DNA from: Mytilus trossulus
Taxonomy: Eukaryota; Mollusca; Bivalvia; Mytilida; Mytilidae
Assembly: GCF_036588685.1 (NCBI RefSeq)
Contig: NC_086386.1
Coordinates: 31,549,883-31,613,882 of the forward strand
Length of the DNA stretch: 64,000 nt
Reading direction: 5' to 3'
The notes under the pieces were generated by a model, which was not told the DNA's origin, ran no database searches, and worked only from the letters and a program-made list of their open reading frames with translations. Positions 1 to 11,152 of the stretch are shown piece after piece. A program made the position numbers and the translations under genes. Within the stretch, counting starts at the first letter, position 1. Every line of letters starts with the position of its first letter.

Positions 1-380
1 AAACTATGCCCCCTAATGGCGGCCAATCACCTACCAAGTAACAACAATTGGTCAGAACCTCATAAGGAAAATTTATGCTATGTTTGGTTTCATTCCATTC
101 AATGGTTCTCTAAAAGAAGACATTTGTATTTCCACTAGGGTCCTATGTTAAACCATGGAAGTAATACATATTACCTCCATGGTTAAACAAAGTTCCCGGC
201 TGGCGGTCATCTTGGATGATGGATCGGCTACAAAGTAATAACACTTGGTCAGCACCTCATAAAGAACATTTATGCCATGTTTGGTTCCATTCCATTCAGT
301 GGTATTCTAAAAGAAGTTCAAAATGTTAAAAGTTGACGACGACGACGGACGACGGACGCCAAGTGATGAGGAGCTAAAAA
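1..380 (+). repeat. 3' end of a tandem-core repeat (family A) and flank
   Basis: The segment carries two diverged units about 190 bases apart (the 'ggtcagaacctcataa' and 'ggtcagcacctcataa' stretches). A GACGAC microsatellite follows at about 337-359, then an 'AAGTGATGAGGAGCTAAAA' end. This end matches the ends of the elements at 2.1-3.0, 50.3 and 51.5-52.8 kb. No coding potential is visible. It is probably the right-hand end of an element that starts before the window. Confidence 0.6.
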
Positions 381-2080
381 TTTGTAATGCAATTAGCGAA
401 TGCTTCTGTTTTCTTGTTTTTTTTTCTCTTATAATAACTGCCGGACAGACGTACAAACAAATAAAATCACATACCTGTAGAGACATATAAAATAAAAAGG
501 ACTGTGACCATGATAGATAATTGTTAACTTTTTATACAGTGTGACATGGATAGAGAGTTGTCTCATTGGCACTCATACCTCATCTTATTTATGCACAAAG
601 AAGAAGAAATACAAACACATCTGTGCAGACTTATAAAATTTAAACAGGAACAAAATTAAAACAGATAGAGGTGCGAACAATAACTAATTATTCAAGGCAG
701 ATGATCGAATAAATAAAACCAGATATGTGTTCGAGTTCGAGAGTCACATTTTCGTTTTAATTCTTTAATTAGAATTACTAGTTCCAATTAATTTCAATCG
801 TGGATCAAGGACGGGCATATGGAAAATTACGGTGAACGAAGGCAATATGGACCCCTCCCCCCCCCCCCAAAAAAAAAAACCACAAACAAAACACACACAC
901 GAAAAATTCGGTTTTTAGAGGAATGTCCACTCAGTCTTGATCAGTCCGCTATTTTCAGTTTCGGAAACAGAGGCTTTAATTTAAAAAATATCAATATTGC
1001 CAATGTTTGCAGAGAAGACCAGATCAGTTCTCAGTTTAAAAGACACAATTAAAAAACCTAGATGAACACGTGATGGATCGATGTTTTGATGTGCATATGA
1101 ATACTGTACATTAATTTGATCTAATTTGTAAAAGACCAACACACTGGGCTTGAACTTCAGCTAGCCAATATAAAAAGACAGAAGAATTTTTACTCTATAA
1201 GTATCTGGATACATTATCCTAACTGCGGGTCGCCTAGTCATCGCTCTTAATCCTAATTGAAACTTGCTTAGCAGGGAGGCAGAACTTCTTCTTCAATCTT
1301 CAAGGTTTGGGTTTGAATCGTCCAGGGAAAAAGCTCACGGTCTTGCGACCTGGAGGCCAGTACACTAACACCCATGAGACCAGCAACATCCGAAAGAATC
1401 TTCCCTATATTAACGCCAACAACTAGGAATACCTATGAATAAAACCTTTATGCCTAAAAACGCTCTATTTGTTATTATTCCTCTAAGCTTTTTTTAATAT
1501 TCACATGATTCAGGGATTTCAAGAAAGGTCGAACATTCAGCATTCAAGACTTACTAGAAATACCAAACATGCAATATACCATACCAAATAAAATCATAGA
1601 ATCAAAAATAAGTGACAGCTGGATTTATAAGATACATTATGACATTGTATGACGCAGACAGATAGTTTCAGATAAATACAACATTATCTAATAGAGTCGC
1701 TTAAGTGCAAATATAGGATAAAGTCAAATCAGTACAAAGACATATAATAATAAGTTTTTCTCATTTTGTACGATGCATATCCTAGTTTTTGTTTCATATC
1801 TCGACTTTCTTGGTATTGCAATATGGATACTGATTTCAAGGGAGATACAAAACAAATCTTCCTCATGCTGAAATTGAAGTTGCTTCTTGATTCTTCTTTG
1901 AAATTATTATGTCGTCATGCTGCACGATTTGGTTAACTGTTATTACAAAAATAAAAAGTCAAATAATACATTATATCGCTATGATTTAAGCTAAACTACG
2001 AATTGAAAAGGGAATATGGCAGGTTGCAACCAACAACCTCCACTCTACTGGCTTTATTATTTTTTATCTGAGAAAAGGTC
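381..2080. other. Non-coding interval with repeat fragments
   Basis: No supportable exon was found. At 525-590 there is a fragment of an abundant family (the 'gagagttgtctcattggcac' stretch) that recurs near 16.5, 27.9, 29.7, 43.4 and 58.3 kb. Poly-C and poly-A runs lie at about 857-880. A degenerate tRNA-like SINE head is possible on the minus strand at about 1300-1385, with an A-box-like and a B-box-like stretch. The rest is AT-rich unique-looking sequence. Confidence 0.5.
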
Positions 2081-2083
2081 CTT

Positions 2084-3030
2084 CGAAACAAGAGGCTCTC
2101 AAAAGCCTGAATCGCTCACCTTCAAGATGATAACCAAAAACTGCAAAATTTCCTTAAAACTACCACTTGAGTGGCAGCAACCCAACAATGGGTTGTTAGA
2201 TTCATCTGAAAATTTCAGGGCTGATAGAACTTGACTGAATGAACACTTTTATACCCTGTCATATTTGCTCTAAATGCTTTGGTTTTAGAGATATAAGCCA
2301 AAAACTGCATTTTACCCCTATGTTCTATTTTTAGCCATTGTGGCCATGTTTTTTGAAGAAACATAAAATAAAACACAGATTTAATTCTAGATACCCTAAG
2401 GATCATTAAGCTAAAATTTGGTTGGAACTGGTTCAGTAGTTTTATAGAGGAGAAGATTTTTTAAAGTAAGAAAACATGATAAACAAATTGTGTAAAATTT
2501 TACTTAAAGGGCAATAACTCTTGAAGGGGTTAATTGACCATTTTGGTCATCAAACTTATTTGTAGATCTTACTTGGCTGAACACATTTGCTGTGTACAGT
2601 TTATCTTTATCATTAATACTATTTAAGATAATAACCAAAAGCTGCAAAATTTCCTTAAAACTACCAATTTAGTGGCAGCAACCCAACAATGGGTTGTTCG
2701 ATTCGTCTGAAAATTTCAGGGCTGATAGATGTTGACCAATTAAACACTGTTAAATTTGCCCTAACTGCTTTGGTTTTTGAAATATAAGCCAAAAACTGAA
2801 TTTTACCTCTATGTTCTAATTTTAGCCATGGCGGCCATGTTTTTTGATGAAACAGATAATAAAACACAAACTTAATTCTAGATACCCTAAGAATCATTCA
2901 GCTTAAGTTTGATGGGAATTGGTTCAGTAGTTTCAGATGAGAAGATGTTTGAAATAGTTTACACCAGACAGACGACGACGAATGACGCCAAGTGATGGCT
3001 AAAGCTCACTGTTCCTTTGGAACGGTGAGC
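2084..3030 (+). repeat. Family A interspersed element, copy 1 (two tandem units, end hairpins)
   Basis: The left end is a small hairpin (AGGCTCT...AGCCT) and the right end is a GACGACG stretch followed by a hairpin and GGTGAGCTAA. Between them two ~440-base units repeat; each contains the 'caaaatttccttaaaacta' and 'tggcagcaacccaacaatgg' motifs. The same structure returns at 51517-52806. Short GCTCACC / GGTGAGC subterminal inverted repeats are present. A non-autonomous Helitron/Helentron-like (HINE) or pearl-type bivalve element is the best fit, by architecture only. Short ORFs inside it are repeat translations. Confidence 0.7.
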
Positions 3031-3034
3031 TAAC

Positions 3035-3960
3035 AATGATTTAAAACTAATCAGTAAACCATGAAAAAAGGTAAAGGTGAGAAGAAACCTGTCCGACAGA
3101 TTTATAAACCTTACAATATCTCAATTCATAAGATAAAGTTGACTTATTCAGAAGATTCCCAATAGAAAAACAGACCAAAACACAAAAACTTAACATTGAG
3201 CAATGAACCATGTAAATGAGGCCAAGGTCAAATAAAACCTGTGAGACTGACATGTTCATCATTAAATATTTCCATACACCAAATTTCGTAGACTATTGCT
3301 TATAGTACATGTTTTAGAAAAAAGACCAAAACTCAAAAACTTAACTTTGACCATTGAACCATGAAAATGAGGTAAAGGTCAGATGACACCTGCCTGTTGG
3401 TTATGTACACCTTACCATTTTTCCATAAACAAAATATAGTAGACCTATTGCATACAGTAGAAGAAAAGCAGACCAAAACACAAAAACTTAACTATAACCA
3501 CTGAACTATGAAAATGAGGTCAAGGTCAGATGACACCTGCCAGTTGGACATGAACACCTTACAATCCTTCCAAACACCAAATATACTAGACCTATTGCTT
3601 ATAGTATCTGAGATATGGACTTGACCACCAAAACTTAACCTTGTTCACTGATCCATGAAATGAGGTTGAGGTCAAGTGAAAACTGTCTGACGATGATGAG
3701 GACCTTGCAAGGTACGCACATACCAAATATAACTATCCTATTACTCATAATAAGAGAGAAATTAACATTACAAAAAAGCTTGACTTTTTTTTCAAGTAGT
3801 CACTGAACCATGAAAATGAGGTCAAGGACAATGGTCATGTGACAGACAGAAACTTCATAATATAATGCATCTATACACAAAGTTTGAAGCATCCAGGTCT
3901 TCCACCTTTTAAAATATAAAGCATTTTAGAAGATAGTTAATGCCACCGCCCCGCCAGATA
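3035..3960 (+). repeat. Degenerate ~150-bp tandem repeat element (family J), copy 1
   Basis: At least four degenerate units of about 150 bases follow each other. They share 'aaccatgaaaatgaggt', 'aggtcagatgacacctgcc' and 'cctattgcttatagta'. The right end reads into 'aatgccaccgccccgccag'. A second, more diverged copy lies at about 14490-15130. No open frame runs through the array. Confidence 0.65.
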
Positions 3961-4505
3961 ACTATCCCTATGTCAAGATTTCTGCGACAATAGTCGCAGG
4001 CTCGAACATAATGAACAATTTCTGTACAAAGAGAAATAATTCAATCAGATAATAAATACAACTTTTGGATATTAAAAGCCAGCACGCCGTACATTCCTAA
4101 ATCAATAACTGATTTTCACTTAAGAAATCCAGTTAAAACATACAAAACAACCAAAGGTCAGAGACTCTGGACTTGGGACAGGAGCAAAAATGGGGGGGGG
4201 GGGGTAAATATGTTTAGTGAAATCTCAACCCTCCCCCTATACCTCTAGCCAATGTAGACTAAACAAACACATTTACCTGTATTATTTAAACCGTTTTTTT
4301 TTAAAGTGATAATTTTCGAAGGGTTAAATATTCTGCAGTGATGCCTTGCCATGTTTGGACTTGTTTAATCTAAAAATATCTTAAATCATACAAAAAGTAA
4401 TAATGTTGAATTAAACGAAGGAAAAAATTGTACTGACTCCTTTAAAATGCATTTTTCTTTTTTCAAGTTATTGGTATAAATTACTTGTCTTATGTTATTT
4501 TACAG

Positions 4506-4569
4506 GAGATACTTCTTTATATAAAGAGAGATGGGTGTACTTGTAAATGTGGAAACTATAAAGTTCCGA
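4506..4569 (+). CDS. 64-nt Cys-rich linker exon of a HEPN-type/propeller gene (paralogue)
   Basis: An internal coding exon of 64 nt lies between a clear acceptor (…ttttacag) and a GTATGT donor. It enters in phase 0 and leaves in phase 1. It encodes 21 residues that begin EILLYIKRDGCTCKCGN. Fourteen of the 21 are identical to the exon at 33744-33807, and length and phase are the same. The C-x-C-x-C-G cluster could bind metal, which is inference. The next exon, at 5077, starts in phase 1 and can be joined without breaking the frame. Upstream exons of this gene, presumably a HEPN-like exon, were not found in bases 1-4505 and are probably outside the window. Long introns and the very short exon explain why it is easily missed. 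Confidence 0.75.
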
Positions 4570-5076
4570 GTATGTATAATTGTAACGGTAATCTTATGAT
4601 AAAGGGTGCAATCATGCAATTGGTTTAACTATTTACTTGCATTCTTGTGCCATTGACAAAAAATCTTTTTATCACTCTTTTTATGCTTGTTGCCTGAATG
4701 TTATGTCAGTATCGTTATCCATTGAACCTTAAACTGAAAATAACTGTTTATATCAAACACACGAAAACTAAAAATATATATAATTCATCCGTGAAAAACT
4801 TACGTGCATTAATGATGATATGATGGAATTTTTGCTAACTCTGATGGTGTCTAGTTGAAATTGTTTTGAACTGTCTTAAAACCGATAATAAAATACAATA
4901 TTCTAGTATGAGCGTTCATCGTTCGCTTTAGAGCATAGAATATTTATTTCATAAATACTATATACATATATAGCACTATACAACAACACACTGTGTGCTT
5001 ATAACGCAGATACAACTACACACAATATATAAACATCAAATACTACAAAAACCTAAGTGGGACTTCATACTTTCAG

Positions 5077-5882
5077 CTAAAGGCCATATATGCACATACA
5101 CACTAGGAAAAGATGTTTTTAAACTTCTTCATAAGATAAACCTGACATCAGAAATTCTTAAGGACTATAACGGAACTGTAGCAGATATGGTATTGATGGA
5201 TGATGGTAGACTGGTGATGTGTTTGCCTGGCAAAAGAGGACTACTGATCTGTTATACAGATGGATCACAGGTAGACAGTATACATGTACACGATTTTCCA
5301 TGGTGTATTACAGTAGTCAATAACTCTACAGTAGCTGTTTTAGTGGGACATAGTGAGTGTATAGAGATGTATGACATAAACAGCAAAATCAAACTTAAAT
5401 CAATATCAATACCTGGAATGAGGTGGTGGAGTGGCATGACAACTATAAACAATAATTTAGTTGTAGGAATTGGTGAGGACAGACTACTGTTCATAGATCA
5501 CAAGACTGAAGAGGTAGTACATACAATACCGACTAACTGTGTTCCACATAGGTTACATGGTTCTCGTGACAGAATATTCTACCGCCGCAATGACTACTAT
5601 AACTACAATAATCTGTACTGGTATAGTGATACTGATAAGAGACACCACACTCTTATGTTACCTTCACCATGGAGAAAGATGACTACACTGCAAGATGGCA
5701 GTCTGTATGTGGTGTGTGAGGATGGATCAGTTCAACATGTGTCGTCTGATTGTCAAAAATATACTACCGTCAAAACAAAGGGACTTAAGAAAATTGACTG
5801 TTTGACCTTTAATTCAAAGCAAAGACAACTGGTTTTAAAGATTATAAACCAGCGAAAATTGTATGTCTTCTATGAGAAATGA
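5077..5882 (+). CDS. Beta-propeller (NHL/TRIM2-3-like) terminal exon, copy 1
   Basis: This terminal exon of 806 nt starts after 'atactttcag' in phase 1 and ends in TGA at 5880-5882, coding for about 267 residues. It contains repeated blade-like stretches of about 40 residues, for example MDDGRLVMCL, TDGSQVDSI, NNSTVAVLVG, IEMYDIN and LQDGSLYVVCEDGSVQHVSSD. This style is typical of the C-terminal propellers of molluscan TRIM/B-box and related proteins, which act as protein or RNA binding platforms. The open frame runs further left, to a GTG at 4995, but no ATG is present and the acceptor at 5076 fits the paralogue at 41239, so the exon start is placed at 5077. An AATAAA signal follows at 5965-5970. 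With the exon at 4506-4569 it forms the 3' end of a + strand gene. It has no frameshift. Confidence 0.8.
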
Positions 5883-5964
5883 TACAATCAAGGTTATGCA
5901 AGACATTTTAACATTTCCATAACATGTATCATGGACCCAATATAATTGTAATCAGCGTTGACTG

Positions 5965-5970
5965 AATAAA
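5965..5970 (+). terminator. Poly(A) signal of propeller gene 1
   Basis: An AATAAA hexamer lies about 80 bases after the propeller stop codon, in the expected orientation for the + strand gene. No other canonical hexamer lies closer. Confidence 0.6.
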
Positions 5971-7110
5971 AGCAAATAACTCCTCTAACTTGAATTCAAA
6001 TTATGTGAAATCGATATCATTGATGTTACTTTTACAACAAATATTGTATTTCAACTACAACATGTGTCTCGAGTTTAAGCCGTATTAAGCGGATATTGAT
6101 GTTGTGTGCGCTTGTTAATTGAAAAATTGAAAATATAAGCAGGTGATTTTGTCAACATATCTGATATCTTTAACTATTGTAAAATCAAAAATGTTAACAT
6201 TGATTTGTTGTTGCGGTTTTAGAACATACATGTATGCAAGATAAGATATTGTGGTATCAGAAATGCTTTCAACATTTAAAAAACGCCAGTCTATAAGTTT
6301 TGCCATGAAAGCTGAAAAAAACATATCACATGAATATTTCGTGATGAACAAATGTTTTATTCTGCTTTTATTATATATTATTTTTTCGACGTTTTAAAAG
6401 TTTTTTTGCAATTTTTCATAGGTTTGCCTGAATCATCATTAAAGTAACAGCATTATTTGACTTTTCTTCTGGTGGAAATGGTAATGTTAAATTTAATATG
6501 TTTTTATGAAGATGTGACAACGACATGCTAGGAAAGACACAATTAAGATAACATAGAGTAGTAAACGATAATTATTTTAAATTGCATCAATGTATACGTA
6601 AGAAATGCTCATCTACGTCCTTCATAATATTCTAATGAAAAGTACTTAGAAACATGAAGATGTAGAATTAGTGGCAATGAGAACTCCACATCCAAGTAAA
6701 AATTTGTAAATAGTAAACCATTGTAGGTCAATGTACGGCATTCAACACAGAAACTTGGCTCGCACCGAACAGCAAGCTATAAAACACCCCAACATTATTT
6801 ATTCTGTATTTAGATTTTAATGGTAAAATTAACACTGTTGTGTAGCTATTCACAATGCTATAAAATAATTTTCAAAGTTTATTTCAGTTTCCTGAGCATC
6901 AAAATGCTTTAATTGTAATCAAAATTTCTCATTTGTTCCAAATAGAAACAAAAATTGTCATGTCCTAAACGAGTATAAGTTTTTAAAGGTTTTTGTCAGC
7001 TCAATTTTTCTTTTCAACTGTTTGCACTTATTTTGCCATGTCGGTAAATATGACTTTCAGACTTTAATTTTGTAGAATATTTTCTTCTTTACTCTAGGCT
7101 AACTAGTCTC
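5971..7110. other. Non-coding interval
   Basis: AT-rich sequence without an exon that I can support. It separates propeller gene 1 (+) from the EXOC1 pseudogene remains (-). Homologues of the last two EXOC1 exons, expected here if the duplicate were complete, were looked for and not seen. Confidence 0.5.
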
Positions 7111-7112
7111 TT

Positions 7113-7180
7113 TACCTCTTTCCCAGAATATTACTTGATAACTTTTGTCGAGTTTCTGTTTACTAAATGCTAGCTTGTAC
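7113..7180 (-). pseudogene. Partial tandem duplicate of a decayed EXOC1 exon 3' part
   Basis: A ~68-base diverged repeat of the 3' part of the exon at 7187-7310, including the donor-side 'tttacctctttcccagaata' stretch. The two lie head to tail. It extends no open frame and is a local duplication inside the EXOC1 pseudogene. Confidence 0.7.
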
Positions 7181-7186
7181 CCTTAC

Positions 7187-7310
7187 CTCTTTCCCAGAAT
7201 ATTCCTTGATAACTTTTCTCAGTTCCTTTTTGACTGAATGCTAGCTGGTATCCAACTTCTTTAGGTTTAACACCTGAGGCTATTTTACTTTCTACTCCTT
7301 CAAAATATAC
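7187..7310 (-). pseudogene. EXOC1: EXOC1 pseudogene exon (frameshifted)
   Basis: The exon is 124 nt where the intact counterpart at 58532-58654 has 123. The reading [20 protein letters not shown] matches the intact copy, but an extra base near 7222-7235 shifts the frame before the [15 protein letters not shown] part. Acceptor and donor (gtaagg) are still recognisable. In the living gene this segment belongs to the C-terminal helical domain of exocyst subunit Sec3, which tethers secretory vesicles at the plasma membrane. The exons that should follow (counterparts of 57722-57793 and 56803-56955) are absent. Confidence 0.85.
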
Positions 7311-7368
7311 CTACAAAATATTGATATGTAAAAACATTATTTTTAATCTTATTTTTTATTTTTTTTAA

Positions 7369-7495
7369 ATTTTTACCATTGGTCTACCCAGTAAGTTTAA
7401 ATTTGTAGTGTAAACTGATGAGTTGTCTTGATGGACCTGCTTTGCTTCCTTCCTGTCGCCATCTAAACGTAGAAGTTTTAACTGGGACAACACAG
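7369..7495 (-). pseudogene. EXOC1: EXOC1 pseudogene exon (donor lost, 6-nt insertion)
   Basis: Homologue of the intact exon at 59434-59558. The reading AVLSQLKLLRLDGDRKEAKQ is recognisable, followed by a 6-nt insertion that doubles Asn-Leu before LGRP. The 3' border has drifted: where the intact copy has AAAATTCAG and a GT donor, this copy reads AAAATTTAAAAA, so the donor is gone and a stop follows. The acceptor is kept. The left border is therefore approximate. Confidence 0.85.
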
Positions 7496-7589
7496 CTGAA
7501 AACATAGAGAATAAGAAAAAAAATATACAGCAGTAAAACCCCTGCCTGTAGCTATAAGGTATAAATCCAGAATTAAATACAGTACCCAC

Positions 7590-7850
7590 GAGAGCCGTGG
7601 TGTAGTGGTTAGTGCATTGAACTACTATAACAAAGGTTCCTGGGTTAATTCCCGTTTCGGGATGAGAATTTCAGGAACTGAATTTTCGACTTTGTCTTAA
7701 CATCATTTGCAAGTATGGTCTAGAGGAAACGATGATAGTCCGTCGGCAGGGAAGGATAAATGGCTGACCTTTGTTGACATAGAGCCTTATCTCTTGCATG
7801 TTAAATACACCCTTGTAGATTTAAAATCAAAGTGCTGGATAGCACCTCTG
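7590..7850 (+). repeat. tRNA-derived SINE (degenerate)
   Basis: An A box TGGTGTAGTGG lies at 7598-7608 and a degenerate B box GGTTAATTCCC at 7643-7653. A non-tRNA body follows ('tctcttgcatgttaaataca', 'cccttgtagattt') of a type recalled from bivalve SINEs. Two mismatches in the B box and the unrelated tail argue against a working tRNA gene. It lies next to the EXOC1 pseudogene exon at 7369-7495. Confidence 0.65.
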
Positions 7851-7986
7851 GGAAGTTTGCAATCGATATGTGTATTATTTCAAATAGGTTATAGCCGTGT
7901 ATATTTTCAAATATGTATTTAATCACAGTTTGGATTTTTCAAACTAAACCATTGTCACGGCAGCAATTTCCAAAAATCACTTTTAA

Positions 7987-8046
7987 TGCCCCATTTATGT
8001 ACATTATGTTTTCTGGTTTGGCGTCCGTTCGTCCGTCCTTCCGTCC

Positions 8047-8133
<87 letters not shown>

Positions 8134-8200
8134 CCATTGCGGTTAAAGTTTTTGGTCGAGGTAGTTTTTGATGATGTTGAAGTCCAAACAATTGACCCGT
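7987..8200 (-). repeat. (GTCT)n microsatellite in a family E element
   Basis: A GTCC/GTCT tract runs from about 8022 to 8132, with more than 20 consecutive CTGT-type units. The flanks ('gttttctggtttggcgtcc' before, 'agtttttggtcgaggtag' after) match in reverse orientation the copy at 15135-15470. The ORFs on both strands here are pure microsatellite translations and should be ignored. Confidence 0.85.
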
Positions 8201-10445
8201 TATTGGTATCGGATTCGACCCTGAACTTGTTAATTATTGGCCATATTAATTATGTGGAAAACAAAAGGGTCTGGAGTGGTGAAATATTTAATCAACACCA
8301 TTGTCCTATTATAGATATATATAAAATTGAATTCTTTGATTTTTCGTATTTACCCCATGACAGCTGACGAATTGGACCTTTAAGTTATTTTAGTATACTA
8401 TAGATAGATGTTCCCTATGATATAATCTTTCTAATTAAAATGCCAAATTAGAGTTTTACTCTATTTGCACGGTCTACTAAACACAGAAAATGATAGTGCA
8501 GAAGGGGCATGCGTGTACTATCGATGCATTCTTGTTATACATATATATACTTCTAAATCTAAAGACTGTTTTTATATTCATCTGATAAATGTATAACCGA
8601 AGAAAACTACAAGTCAAACTTATCTATAAGGGTATATATACTTGATAGGGTATACTGAAAATTTCACCCCTTTACATCTAGAATGGTAAAAGTGACGCCA
8701 ATCATCAAATTCAAACTGGGCTTGTGATTTGTGGTTGTAAGCATTGTGTATAAGTTTCATAAAATTTGGTTCAGGCAAACTAAAGCAAGAGAAAAGAAAT
8801 AAATTTTGGGATGTATGGACGTAGTCGTACATGTAAGGGACGTACATACTTACAGAAAAGAAAACAAGGATGAAACTCAATAAAGTGGGGGTGTAACAAT
8901 AGAAGTATGACATCAGCAATAAAAAGTTTATATACACTAGATTCATACAATGTTGATCTGAAGTGCTTATAACCCTGTAACACATTTTAGTTGCTGCTGT
9001 GTAATAACCGTTGAGGCAATGACATTTTAGATTTTTGTTTAAGCCATTTATTTGATATACTAGTAATCATTGCCTCTGTGTTATGACGATACATTGTTAA
9101 TTATAGGTCAATCTTAATGAATCATACTGCCCCAGGAATAAAGTGTGAGGATAAAAAGTTCTGGATCCGCCACTGCAATGTTAAGTACTAAGAAAGTAAT
9201 TTTGCTAGTACATGGATAATATAGTTTCTACAGCAATTGTCTTTAGCTTGATCTCGGTCTTGCTACACTGAACTATAATATTCTAAGAAGAAGATGATGA
9301 CTCGGTTGTTTTTAAATTTTACGGATGCTATGCTACTAATTGTCATTAAAACAATGTTTTTCTGTTGTCAGTTTGGTCCACTTGAGCAGGCTGAACGAGT
9401 GAAGGTCCGTATATCCACATTGGAAAGTGAAACAGTTTGTATTTAAATAACAGAATTAAAAGTTTTTAAATAATTTTAGGCATCAAAACTTTAAGATCGA
9501 TGTCAGTTTGACCAAAACAATGCATTTTTCTATTTAAACCGGAATTTACCTTTACCTATCCTTGGTGTGAGACATACGCTATATAGTTATCTATTATTTT
9601 ATACTCTATCACTTGTGTATTGTTAAAATAAATCAAACTATTATCACTTGTCAATTTCCGACGACTTGGTCAAATATCAACTTGTTCTCTCATACCGGAC
9701 TCTTTCGATACACTCGGGCTTATACTTATTAAATAATAATAAATACTTGTAAATATCCAAAGTAAAAAATAGTGCGGGAAAATGTTCATTCATGAAATAT
9801 TCATGAATGAAACGTTATCTCGCGTAGATTTCTTTTGATGTTCTCTTCAGCCAATGGCCGATTCGCAAAGTAGTGTTTGTGATACTTATTTCAAAATGAA
9901 GTTAAATGCATCTGAATTGTCGGTGAACATTCATTCCTTTTTTATTCAAGCTGTAAACTTTTCATAAGAGTAGTACCTCAAAATATCCACTAGTACACTA
10001 GTACTACATTATCTTGGTGCAGACCATTGCGATAGTCTGTCTCAATGGAGGTCGAGGCCGACGCCTATTGAATGTAGCTTTCCAAAAAGAGCAGGCTAAT
10101 GCTGTTACAAGACAGCACTCGCACCCACCTAGTGAAAGGGGATTAATATAAGTTACACAACTTGTTTTCCAATCCACTATAAACAAATATGTTTTAATTA
10201 AATAAACTACTCCTCTCCCTCTAATGGATGGGATACTACCCTAGACTGTAATTATACACTAATAATATAAGAAATATTCATTTATTAATTCATTGAACTT
10301 TTCTGTCTTTATAAAAAAATCATGATGCAATGTCCAATTGAAATTCTTAAACTAAAAAAATATGCATTCTTCTACAAATTAACTAAATTATCAATTGCGC
10401 AATACTTTTAAAGCTGAAAATGTCTTCTATTATATTTAATTAAAT
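8201..10445. other. Non-coding interval, lies in the EXOC1 pseudogene
   Basis: No supportable exon. A perfect inverted repeat with 12-base arms (TTCATTCATGAA, 3-base spacer) is at 9785-9811. A short 'ctggatccgccactg' end of a dispersed MITE-like family is at about 9161-9175; the same motif is at about 20374-20388. The 121-codon minus-strand frame at 8620-8985 has no recognisable similarity or repeat signature and no exon-like borders; I do not call it a gene. Confidence 0.45.
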
Positions 10446-10451
10446 ACTTAC

Positions 10452-10472
10452 AAAACATGTGATGAAAAATCT
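10452..10472 (-). pseudogene. EXOC1: EXOC1 pseudogene 21-nt microexon
   Basis: Between an acceptor (…tttcag) and a GTAAGT donor lie exactly 21 nt. Joined to the flanking pseudogene exons in phase 1/1 they read E-I-F-H-H-M-F-S. The intact counterpart is 62177-62197. The microexon itself is not broken, although its gene is. Confidence 0.75.
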
Positions 10473-10772
10473 CTGAAATAGCAAAAAATACCATGTTTTA
10501 CACTGCTTATAAGACCTTTTTTATATATATATGTGCATTAAATTGTAGTTAAACTGTGCATTATTATTTTCTATGTATAGGCTGCACTTTCGTTTAGTAA
10601 ATATGACATAAGAAAATATAGTTTATAAGTAGTTTGACATCCTGCATGTATCATGCTTTATCCTCAATAAGATTAAATTCATGAAAGACCACTGCCCCTA
10701 TCATGCCTATTAAATGACCGAAAGCGCTATAATGTTGCATTAAAATCAGAATATCATGTGTAATTTTTTAAA

Positions 10773-10945
10773 GAAATAATTCATGCAAGCTATACGTTAT
10801 TCTAGTTTCAATATGGGTAGGCATTATATTCGTGATAATTATTGCCCGAGCGATAGTGAGGGCTAAAATAACACGAATATAGTGCCTACCCTTGCTAAAA
10901 CTACAATAAAATATAGCTTGAATCAATTATTTCGATTAGGACAAT
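10773..10945 (+). mobile_element. Palindromic (foldback) MITE, copy 1
   Basis: Two arms of roughly 60 bases face each other: 'attcatgcaagctatacg' to 'gcattatattcgtg' on the left and 'cacgaatatagtgcc' to 'atatagcttgaatcaa' on the right. A loop reading CCGAGCGATAGTGAGGG lies between. A second member with the same layout and a near-identical loop (CTGAGCGTTAGCGAGGG) lies at 59942-60112. No ORF is inside. The superfamily is unknown. Confidence 0.75.
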
Positions 10946-11152
10946 TAAGTGAATTTCTATGTCCGATGTGTATAAGTATAAAGCGTTTGTGTAGGCTCTA
11001 ACATGAACCTCCCATTTTTGTTTTTAAACTGGCAGTGTGATTTTTCAGAGGTAGGAGTTTTAAACAGCCAGTATGAACGGTTGTTGTATCTAGGTCAAAT
11101 ATGATAATTTCGAATTGGAAACATGTTACAGTCATAATAAATTAATTAGTTA

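Noticed and set aside
819-1052. 77-codon frame with Pro/Lys run
   Set aside because: Starts across poly-C and poly-A runs; no recognisable protein.
2215-2897. Two similar minus-strand frames starting MILRVSRIK
   Set aside because: They resemble each other only because they lie in the two tandem units of a family A element.
4995-5076. Upstream extension of the propeller frame as protein start
   Set aside because: Begins with GTG, has no ATG, and the acceptor at 5076 matches the paralogous exon in phase.
7595-7665. tRNA gene on the plus strand
   Set aside because: B box has two mismatches and the sequence continues into a SINE-type body.
7913-8191. Open frames on both strands with Cys-Leu-Ser-Val or Thr-Asp-Arg-Gln repeats
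   Set aside because: Pure translation of the (GTCT)n microsatellite.
8620-8985. 121-codon minus-strand frame as a gene
   Set aside because: No motif, no exon-like borders, composition like the surrounding AT-rich DNA.
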